The notes under the pieces are model-generated. The model searched no databases, had not been told where the DNA came from, and saw nothing but the letters and a program-made list of their open reading frames with translations. From Moringa oleifera (lineage: Eukaryota; Streptophyta; Magnoliopsida; Brassicales; Moringaceae): 64,000 bases of DNA. The DNA lies in NCBI GenBank assembly GCA_021397835.1, contig JAJFZO010000094.1, positions 6,548,001-6,612,000 on the forward strand, in the 5' to 3' direction. Below, piece after piece: positions 25,365-33,667 of this stretch (position 1 is the stretch's first letter; each line of letters opens with the position of its first letter). The translations under genes were made by a program, and so were the position numbers.

Positions 25365-25562
25365 TAAAATAAGGCACGATTTCATAAACTTGTTACGATT
25401 TCATGATAGAAGTTACGAATTATCATAATCATGTTACGATTTACTAAGACATGATTTTCAAACATATATATTTTTTCATATTCTATATATAATGGAATAT
25501 TTAAGCTACGTTGTTACGCAAATGCATAATTATGTTACGATTTATCAATTAAGATACGATTT
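25365..25562 (-). repeat. Third non-coding cluster of GTTACGATTT-type motifs
   Basis: Just 5' of the transposase gene, motifs of the form cacgatttc, gttacgatttc, gttacgatttac, gttacgatttatc and gatacgattttt recur six or more times, in the same orientation as the 21960-22530 array. The core base after GT changes from A to TA (gtacga to gttacga), so this is a diverged subfamily. Confidence 0.75.
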
Positions 25563-25565
25563 TTA

Positions 25566-25566
25566 A

Positions 25567-25601
<35 letters not shown>

Positions 25602-25610
25602 TATACATTC
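25566..25610. repeat. (AT)n microsatellite
   Basis: A run of at least a dozen AT dinucleotides followed by acacatatatatacat, inside the right half of the MULE. Confidence 0.9.
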
Positions 25611-25989
25611 ATATATATGGAAGAACACAAATTTTATTCAAGCTACATTATTGTTCAAAGGTATACCCGTCACACTTTTCACCTTCGAGCACGTTCTGAT
25701 TTTGAAGTCAAATATGTTGTGAAAAAACACGAGATTGAGAAATATGCACTCAAAAATATGAGCTTTCTTCTCTGCAGGACAAATAGTTAAAAATGTTAGT
25801 GACTACCTTCGATTCCTTCTTTGGATCTTGGATACATAGGAGGGAAGAAAAAACCAAAAGAGAGAGCAAAGAAAAACTCAGACACAAGAAAAAGAGGTCG
25901 GAGAGAGAGAGAGAGCTCAAATGAAGAAAGTATTCAGACAAATCTCCTCAATTTTTGAATTATTTTAATTTCAAGGGTATCATTATCTT

Positions 25990-26104
25990 TTTTAAGGGTA
26001 TTTTCGTCTTTCTGATACATGTAAGTGCTAAAAAAAATAACTTAATAAAAGAAGTTTCTTTTGCAAAAAAATATTAACGGGATGCTAATTTTGACAATTT
26101 CCTC
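25990..26104. repeat. Right terminal inverted repeat of the MULE (imperfect)
   Basis: Reverse complement partner of the left end. The shared phrase ctaattttgacaatttcctc at about 26085-26104 matches, inverted, the left-end phrase at 17251-17270. The inner block at 25990-26030 matches 17287-17320. Divergence between the two ends implies an old insertion. Confidence 0.5.
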
Positions 26105-26313
26105 TAAAAATAACTTGCATCCGGTTTCAGCTTAAAAAAATAATAAAAAAAAAATCAGCCTATGGATGAATAGGATGATGAGGGCTCATCCAACGGCTGG
26201 AATTTTCCCACATCAGGTTTCCCAAACACATAGTATCATAAGCGAAAGGAGACGGTAATTCGCGTCCCCCCATGTTCTCCCGTCCGCGGCGACGCCCTTG
26301 TTCATCTGAGAAA

Positions 26314-26359
26314 GGTTAGTCAGCTAGACACACTCCGGTTAGTCAGCTAGACACACTCC
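26314..26359 (+). repeat. Perfect 23-bp tandem duplication in the FRS leader
   Basis: The 23-base unit beginning ggttagtcagctagacac and ending actcc occurs at 26314-26336 and again immediately at 26337-26359. The first copy follows gagaaa and reads AAAG/GTTAGT, a good 5' splice site. An acceptor (ttaacag, ending 26817) lies 15 bases before the FRS start codon, so a 5' UTR intron of about 0.5 kb starting here is likely. Confidence 0.85.
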
Positions 26360-26832
26360 AACACTTCTACTTTCTCTAGCCTTTGTTCAACAATTTCAGT
26401 GAAATCCATAAAAGGAGGATAGTAAAAACCCGAACTTTGTGACGCTATTGGCAATTTCTGACTTTTTTGTTTAGGTTTCAAGTTCTGTAATTTGGGTTTC
26501 CTTCGTATCAAACTATAAACAACGAATCTTTTTTCTTTTTAACTTTTTGGATTATTGTGTGAAGAGGATTTGCACTGTTATCTTTTGCTTAATGATACTG
26601 TCCGAAGAAGTGCTTTTTCTGGGTTTTTTTTTTTTTTTTTTCCAGTGGATGCGCACAAGTTCGGTTCTGTAGCAGCTAAATATCATCTTCAATGAATGTG
26701 ATATACTAAATTGTTTCCCAATAGTTGTAATGAATATGAAATTTGAGGGATGCCCATTGTCTTGACTTAAAAGCTTTAATATGGTCCCTTGATACCCTCT
26801 TAAATTGATCTTAACAGCATTTGATTAGTAAG

Positions 26833-29235
26833 ATGGAGCAAGAACCATCAAGTGAAACCAAGGAACTGGTGGACTCTTATGTGGTATTGGAAAGTGAAGG
26901 GGATGACTGTTGTGTTGTGGAGGATGTAGAAGCTCCTATGGTTTTGGAAGATCACGGAAAGGAGAATCTTGAGTTTTCACAATGCTTAGCTGGTGGACCT
27001 GGAGAGCCCACATTAGGCATGGAGTTTGCTTCTGAAGAGGATGCTAGGAACTTTTACAATGCACATGCTAAACAAACAGGGTTTAGTGTACGTGTAAATT
27101 CTTATTATCGATCAAAGAAAGATAATTCGATCATATCTAGAGAATTTTGTTGTTCTAAAGAAGGTTTTCGTCGAGAGAAACGGTCAAGAAATATGGATTT
27201 TGGGGATGACACAAAGAGGAGACGGGCTAGGCCTATTACTAGGGAAGGTTGTAAGGCATTGATGACTGTTAGGAGACGGGATAATGGGAAATGGTATGTT
27301 GCCAAACTAGAGAAAACACATAATCATGAGCTGGTGACTCCCACAATGAGGCACTTTCTTCGATCTCACAAACAGGAACTTGATCCAAAGAAAACTTCGA
27401 GTCCTTTTTTTAACACGTCAGGGATGGGGATGGGGTTGAATGCTTCTGCAAGTGTTTCAACTGAAGACTATAATAATTTTGGCAAAATGGTATTTTCTGC
27501 ACAGAGTAGTGTTAATTACGTTGGAAGGGGACGCTTAAGTAATTTCGGGATAGATGCTCAGAGTTTGCTTGGTTTCTTTAAGGTTATGCAAGCTAGTGAT
27601 CCTGCATTTTATTATGCTATACAAGTTGATGAAGAAGATCAACTAAGTAGTGTTTTCTGGGCTGACACAAGGTCAAGAATTGCATACAACTGTTTCTCTG
27701 ATGTTGTAGCCTTTGATACTACTTATCAAGTAAATCAGTATAAAATGCCATTTGCACCTTTTACTGGGGTAAATCATCATAGACAATCAGTGTTGTTTGG
27801 CTGCACATTGCTTGCAGATGAGACTGAATCAACATTCATTTGGCTTTTCACAAGTTGGCTTGAGGCAATGTCTGGACGTCAGCCTGGTTTAATCATAACT
27901 GACTATGATTCTGCCATTACCAGAGCAGTACAAAAGGTTTTCCCACAGTCAAGCCACCGATATTGCAAGTGGCACATCATGAGCAAAATGCCAAAAGAAA
28001 TGGGGCATGCATACAGTGCACTTCCTAAAACATTCCAACTGGAATTCGACAAATGTGTTAATAAGAGCGAGACACCTGAAGAATTTGAATGTGCTTGGCA
28101 GTTGCTTCTTGAGAAGTACAATCTCAGAGGAAATGAGTGGCTTCAATCACTCTATATTGATCGTAAGCTATGGGTCTCAGCATATGTGAGAGACACATTT
28201 TTTGCTGGTATGTATGCTACCCAGCGAAGTGGGAGTGTGAATTCTCTTTTTGATGGCTATGTAAATGCAAGGACTACATTAGAAGATTTTGCAGAGCAAT
28301 ATGAGAAGGCTTTGGATGATCGATATGGGAAGGAAGCAAAGGCAGAGTTTGAAACTTTTTACACTAAGCCAGTGTTAAAAACACCACTTCCCATGGAAAA
28401 GGAAGCAGGAGAAGTTTACACGAGAAAACTGTTCTCCATATTTCAAGGGGAAATTTTTGAGTCTCTTGTGCTTGCTGTGAAAATAAGTGAAGATAATGAA
28501 GGAACCAGATCATATGAGGTAGCAAGATTTGATGAGGAGCATAAGTTTTACTTTGTTGCTTTGAATATTTCTGAACAAGTTGCTAGTTGTAGTTGTAAAA
28601 TGTTTGAATTTGAAGGAATTCTTTGTAGGCATGTGATTGCAGTGTTCAAAGCAACGAATATTTTCATGCTTCCGAAGCAATATATTTTAAAGCGATGGAC
28701 CAAAAATGCGAAGGATAAGGCTCTGCTGGGTGCACTGTCATGCGTGAAGATGCAAGGCAATCCTCAAGGCAAAAACTTGCAGTACAATATTTTATATCAA
28801 GAAGCGATTAAATGCGCAGAGGAAGGGATGACATCTGACCATAGTTTCAAGGTGGCCCTCGATGCCCTTAGGGAGGCTAGGAGTAAAATTATTGATGCAA
28901 AGAAAAATGTTATCAATGCCCACAAGCTAGAACACATGGCTACTTCTAGCTATCAGGATGAGAATATGACAAGTGCTAGTCAGGTAGACAGTTCACCAGT
29001 GCTAATATCTCCGTCTGAACACCATAAAACTAAAGCAGGGCAATCTTGTGCAGAAAATAATATCTCAGAATATGCATCAGAGCAGTCATCAAGCAGGGTT
29101 AGTTTATGCAGTAACTGTAACTGCCCTGGACATGATAGTCATGCTTGCTTGTGGTTGAAGGATTCAGGCCAGGACCCTTCATTGATGAGATTAGTTAGTT
29201 CAAGTGCTGATGAATTTGTTTTAAACTCAGAATGA
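26833..29235 (+). CDS. FRS-like: FAR1-related sequence protein (transposase-derived transcription regulator)
   Basis: A single coding exon of 800 aa from the ATG at 26833; upstream in-frame codons back to 26821 contain no ATG. FAR1/FHY3/FRS proteins are domesticated MULE transposases that act as nuclear DNA-binding regulators, best known in phytochrome A light signalling. Domains in order: FAR1 DNA-binding domain at about 62-166 (GMEFASEEDARNFYNAHA through THNHEL, with the CCSKEGFR and REGCKA cysteines); MULE transposase domain with the two aspartates at about 294 (VVAFDTTY) and 356 (LIITDYDSA) and the CKWHI motif; SWIM finger C585, C587, C597, H599; and a C-terminal CSNCNCPGHDSHAC zinc knuckle. 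The closest remembered member is FRS5. The leader probably contains an intron (see 26314). The frame is fully open, unlike the transposase next door. The exact FRS number is not certain. Confidence 0.92.
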   Translation: MEQEPSSETKELVDSYVVLESEGDDCCVVEDVEAPMVLEDHGKENLEFSQCLAGGPGEPTLGMEFASEEDARNFYNAHAKQTGFSVRVNSYYRSKKDNSIISREFCCSKEGFRREKRSRNMDFGDDTKRRRARPITREGCKALMTVRRRDNGKWYVAKLEKTHNHELVTPTMRHFLRSHKQELDPKKTSSPFFNTSGMGMGLNASASVSTEDYNNFGKMVFSAQSSVNYVGRGRLSNFGIDAQSLLGFFKVMQASDPAFYYAIQVDEEDQLSSVFWADTRSRIAYNCFSDVVAFDTTYQVNQYKMPFAPFTGVNHHRQSVLFGCTLLADETESTFIWLFTSWLEAMSGRQPGLIITDYDSAITRAVQKVFPQSSHRYCKWHIMSKMPKEMGHAYSALPKTFQLEFDKCVNKSETPEEFECAWQLLLEKYNLRGNEWLQSLYIDRKLWVSAYVRDTFFAGMYATQRSGSVNSLFDGYVNARTTLEDFAEQYEKALDDRYGKEAKAEFETFYTKPVLKTPLPMEKEAGEVYTRKLFSIFQGEIFESLVLAVKISEDNEGTRSYEVARFDEEHKFYFVALNISEQVASCSCKMFEFEGILCRHVIAVFKATNIFMLPKQYILKRWTKNAKDKALLGALSCVKMQGNPQGKNLQYNILYQEAIKCAEEGMTSDHSFKVALDALREARSKIIDAKKNVINAHKLEHMATSSYQDENMTSASQVDSSPVLISPSEHHKTKAGQSCAENNISEYASEQSSSRVSLCSNCNCPGHDSHACLWLKDSGQDPSLMRLVSSSADEFVLNSE

Positions 29236-31159
29236 GTGCTTCTTACACACATTTTTGGGATTCTTTCCTTTTGTAAACGGTTATTCAATGCAGGATGGGT
29301 GAAAGTATTGCCTGAAATTGATAAGTTTTGCTTTTGATATTTGTTGGATGTATCAGCTTCTTCTCATTCATGTTGTAAAGGGAAAGAAGTGGAAAATATG
29401 AATCTTACTGTTTCACTATGCTCTTTAGTCATATAAATCTATCCATTGCGAAAATTAGTGGCTTCGAAAGCCCTGAGCTTTTACTTTTAATGACATTGAT
29501 GCTTGAATGTCTCTAATTCAGTTCTTTAAGAGTTGCATTTATAGGGAATTTATTTGTCTTAGTTCTTTGTCATCCTTTGTTTCTCCTCCCTTTAAATCAG
29601 ATTTTTTCCTTTCGGTTAGATTCTTTTCACTACTCCTCATGTTTTAAGTGTTAGATTGTTGTGTGCTAGGATCTTTTTCTCCTGTTAATCATGGATTACG
29701 TTGAGGGTCCTATTATCTTGGGAGTGTTCCTTATCTTGTGCTTTGTCTCCTTTTGGGTTTTTTTTTTTTTGTAATATTCATATCTTTTACAGAAAATATA
29801 TACTGGGAACATGTTTTCCATTCATGTTATCGCATTGTTTATTTTATTCTTATTTTGTGTTGCTCGCCCCTTCCCCTTACCCTTCCACAGCCCCACCCCC
29901 ACCTTTAAGTAATGAATTACTTACAGATTGAGCTATGGCTTTTGTTACCTGCTGAGATACATTTCAGGTGCTGCTTAGCTGTGCAATGATGTCATTTCTT
30001 TTCATCACTTGGCTATAAAGATGTCTCTTCAAAACTATGTGCAATCCTTCCACAGCATTAAATCACTTAGAGGACTAAATTGTTGTTATTTGCACCTGCT
30101 AAGGAGGTGAATGATTTTCTTGCTTGCTGGTACGTGATGTATACAAATTTCTGGCACTGTCAACATGCAGGATGGATTTGACAAAGGTTCTATAAGTGCT
30201 AATTTTGCTCAAAAGTTCATCTTCTTTTAAATGTATTAGTTGGGCGAAGTGATTGTTCTCTATCTTTGGTCTTTATCAATGTGGTGTCTTGGATCTTAAT
30301 CATCTTAAGATGGTGACACAGTTTATAACTATGTTACTGACTCTGTGGGGTTCTAATTGAAGAAAAACTTTGCTTGTGAGAATGATTTCTCCCAAAACTT
30401 TTTCGGTTAATTCTTACTGTCAAATGGATTGTTACTTATTCCTTGTCTTGAAGAGTCTTCAGCTTTATCATTAAGTTTGTTGATCTTGAGCCTGTATTAC
30501 CTTACATCCTGCTACATGGTGTGGAAGCTTTACTGCTTTGGCCACTGATCTAGGTAATAATGAAGCAAAGGTAAGCCTAATGTCTTCTAGAAAATCTTCT
30601 AGAGTTTGAGGGAGTGTAGTACTGGGGTGCTTTGTTGGTTTCAAATGGAAATCATTCTTCAGAAAGTTCTTCCTCATCACTTTACTACAGTTTAGTTAAC
30701 AATGGGACATGAAAACAATTGGTCAGGGGAGGCAAGATTCAGATAAATGTACTTCTGGATCCCTGTACTCTGAAAACCCATAATGTTTTTGTTCTCTTAC
30801 ATTTTTGGCTTATATTATCCCTGATCATAGATTCTTAGTGTAGATGATGATAAGAAGATGAAGAAATCTTGGTTCAGGAAAAAGAAAATCATGAGACTTC
30901 AAAATTTCAGCATAAGTCAATGAATTTAGAACAAGTTACAGATCCAATCACTGGGCTGCTGAAGCTATCATCTCTCAAGATTGGAGCAGAAAGAATATTG
31001 AATACCTACGGCAAGTAGCAAAAGCCACCATACCTCTTTCCTGGTGCATTCTTCATCAATCTAACTAATAATGTGAGTGGCAATGTGAAAGCCAGAAACC
31101 AAAAAGCCTGACCAAGAACAACAACTTTTTGCAGAACCAGAAAACCTAATCAAGACCTT
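29236..31159. other. FRS 3' UTR and BAG8 3' flank (convergent genes)
   Basis: The FRS and BAG8 genes converge here. The T-rich sequence after 29235 looks like a plant 3' UTR and downstream region. No coding exon, RNA gene or transposon was recognised in the 1.9 kb. Confidence 0.5.
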
Positions 31160-32669
31160 CTACTTGACAATTTTCTCAGCCTTTTTCTTCAGCAAATTAG
31201 TTCTAGGTTCCATCTTCAAAGGTACTGGAGCAGAGAATGCTAAACTTCCGTTTCCAACTTGAAATTCTCCATTGATCCGACTTCTAACAAAAGTATCAAG
31301 ATCCCTGGGTCGCCTTCTTTCTCCATCACTGCTCTGTGGAGACCCTCCCAAGTCTGCTTGCTCATAGTCAGTCTCCTTAAGTACACCCTTGTTTTCTTCA
31401 ACTTCACTGCTATGGTTCTCTGCAAGCCCTTCATGATCATCACTTGAAAGACTTCCATCACTGGAATTACCATGCCCCCTAGAGGTATTGGCAAAAACCA
31501 CATACACATCATCATTCTCAGCAAAGCTGACCCTTCTCTTCATTTTAGGTTGCCCTCCGCGCCCTCTGACCAAAACTCCATTTCCCTTTTTATTAATGGA
31601 AATCCTAGGGTTTTCCTCTTCTTCCTCATCATCATCAATCACTTGGTGAAACCCTTCAAGCTCCGTATCTTCCTCATCCTCATTTCTAGGGCCCCTAGAA
31701 AACCCATTAATCTTTTCAATTCTGCCCCTCAATTTCTCCATTACTTCTCTCCCATCCCCACCAAAATCTTCATAACTAGTCCCCGAAGCCTTCAATTTAC
31801 TAGGTTTACCAACAAACCTCACATTTTTAGCAGCTTTAAATAGAATTTCATGCCTTTTCACAGCAAACCCATCAATGAAATCCAAAAACCGAACCAAATC
31901 TTTGCTGATCGATCTTTTCCCATCTCTGATCATTGGATCACCACCCTGTAGACAAGCCCACACATAAAAACTTCAGAAGAAAAAGTTAACAAATTCAAAC
32001 AGAGTCAAGAAGTACCTCTGACTAATATACCTGAATAGAATCGAGTTTAAGAAGCAAATCCGTGGCTTTCTGAGAGATAGCTTCAAAATCGAAATGAGAT
32101 TTATTGGAAACAGAAGATTTGAGAGAACTGAAACTGGATTTGATAAAAGCAAGGTCTTTGAGCTGTCTAAGGGTTCTTGATCTGCGAACCAGAAACGCCC
32201 GGAAATGGGTCTGAATAACACGAGCCGCCACGTCTCTGAGAGAGCATGACGGATAGCGATTATCCATAGAAGTAGGAAAAGAATTGAGAGAGGATTCAAG
32301 AGCCTCTATACGTTGAAGAAGAGAATAGACTACAAACGGGGTTTCTTTTTGTTGGCCTTGTCCTCGAAAAGAGTGTGCCTTTTCTCGAAAGAGCTGTTTT
32401 GGATGGTAGCTCTGCTGGGTTTGATGTGTGTTTGCGGATGGAGTGTAAAGATGGGTTTGATGAGAAGACTGTTGGACGAGGTGCTGGTGTTGTTGCAGGA
32501 GTTGAGAAGCCAAGACTTGGAGAAGCGGGTCGAGTGGTGGTGCTGATAGCGACTGCGGTGAAGGGTGGTGAGATTGGCTGCAGCAGTGGCTGGAACTGCA
32601 ACATGTGGAGGTGATGATAGGAGGAGGACTGACACCATAGTGGTGGTGGCAGTGGTGGTGAGATGCCAT
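31160..32669 (-). CDS. BAG8-like: BAG family molecular chaperone regulator 8-like (IQ and BAG domains)
   Basis: Two exons, 32031-32669 and 31160-31945, with a GT-AG intron, encode 474 aa. BAG proteins bind Hsp70 through the BAG helix bundle and release its nucleotide. Plant BAG5-8 also carry a calmodulin-binding IQ motif just before it. Here the IQ motif is at about 148-168 (ARVIQTHFRAFLVRRSRTLR) and the BAG region runs from about 170 to 245, across the exon junction (SIQ/GGDPMIRDGKRSISKDLVRF). The N-terminus is rich in His, Cys and Ser. The C-terminal half is acidic and low-complexity (DDDEEEEE) with a basic patch KMKRR. This matches the BAG8 type, annotated as plastidial in Arabidopsis from memory. 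A plastid transit peptide is not obvious from this N-terminus. The gene is head to head with PHS1, as in Arabidopsis (recalled At3g29310/At3g29320). Confidence 0.88.
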
Positions 32670-33667
32670 GTTTTCCCGGCACTAAGATCTGAGGATGGAG
32701 GGTTTTGAGAGGCTTGAGGGCTTTGTGCAAAAAGTTGAAAAGTTGAGGAATAAAGCTCGAGGGCCTGAGGAACATTAATGTGCGAATGAGTATGACTTTC
32801 AATTTTTCATTTAATCCCCGTGACCCAAAAGTAAAGCTTATCTGGGCCAGTAGCCTGAGTATGATTCTGTAGTATCAGTTTTATAATTTCTCAGTTTAAA
32901 ACTTTTCTTTTTTCGTTTAATATATAAAGATTACATCTTTATCTCCCGACCTGCAATATCAATGTTGATGAACAGTGCAAGCACAGAATCACAAGCAGAT
33001 ATTGGGTATCAGCCCAATGCTACCAAAGTCACGGGCCTCTAGTGGAAAGCCATGGAGCCTGCCTGAACGTAGCAACCATTGCTTGTGAAAGCCAGACGGG
33101 CCTTCACTTGGTAGCTCTCATGTGCTACAGCTTACAGGTTCAATTCGGAGTGAAGCTTTTGTATTTGCATAGCATGGGAACCAAACAAAATCTGTCATAA
33201 TGGCGTCGAGTTCACATTCCTCATGAATTCATGATTCCACAATCGAATGAGACTCGTACGAGTGGACGGTGGCGGGCTGTTTTTAAGAAACCATGATTTA
33301 GCTCTTGTCGCTTACCATAAAAAATCTGACAGGCTCAGTCCCATCAAACTACGTACAGTACGCTCGGTTGTTCCTGGTCCAATGATGAGTTGCCACCTGG
33401 AGCATGTAGATATCGTGTGAATCTCCTGTTACAGTGAATCGGAGCTGATACGAAATGTAATAGTAATGGGAGAGTCATATCCGGGCACGTGATTGGTGAA
33501 TTCGATCACTTCCACTGACTTCCTTGCTTCAAATGCGAGAGCTCCGTGAAGTTAGATAGCAGAGTTCGAGGGAGAAAGTGCATTTTATAGCTCTATCTCT
33601 CTACTTTGTGTAGTTTCTGCTACACTTTGATCTACAAAGAGAAAGTGAGGGAGAGTGGGAGAGAGAG
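32670..33667. promoter_or_regulatory. Divergent BAG8/PHS1 promoter region with a G-box
   Basis: The 1.0 kb between the BAG8 ATG (32669, -) and the PHS1 ATG (33668, +) must hold both promoters. A perfect G-box CACGTG lies at 33486-33491, 177 bases upstream of the PHS1 start. This is a common binding site for bZIP and bHLH factors in light- and sugar-responsive genes. The last 100 bases before the PHS1 ATG are GA-rich leader sequence. Confidence 0.55.

Larger units (their letters stand above)
17251..26104. mobile_element. Decayed Mutator-like element carrying a mudrA transposase and a captured DUF1985-Ulp1 gene
   Basis: The element spans roughly 8.9 kb. Two non-host genes lie tail to tail: a DUF1985/Ulp1-protease gene on + (18027-21790) and a mudrA-like transposase on - (22602-25314). 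Imperfect inverted repeats frame them, and between and around them lie arrays of a TCGTACC motif. MULEs that carry an Ulp1-like gene are known in plants (the Kaonashi elements of Arabidopsis and CUMULE of melon, as recalled), so the gene pairing defines the type. Both genes are interrupted only by point stop codons, so the copy cannot be autonomous, yet the structure is nearly complete. The exact ends are uncertain by tens of bases, and no 9-bp target-site duplication could be found by eye. It sits between the divergent PPR and FRS genes. Confidence 0.8.

Noticed and set aside
25750..25941. 63-codon minus frame, Ser/Leu-rich
   Set aside because: Translation of a GA-rich leader upstream of the mudrA start.
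31472..31843. 123-codon plus-strand frame
   Set aside because: It is the exact antisense of the BAG8 second exon, whose domain match is strong.
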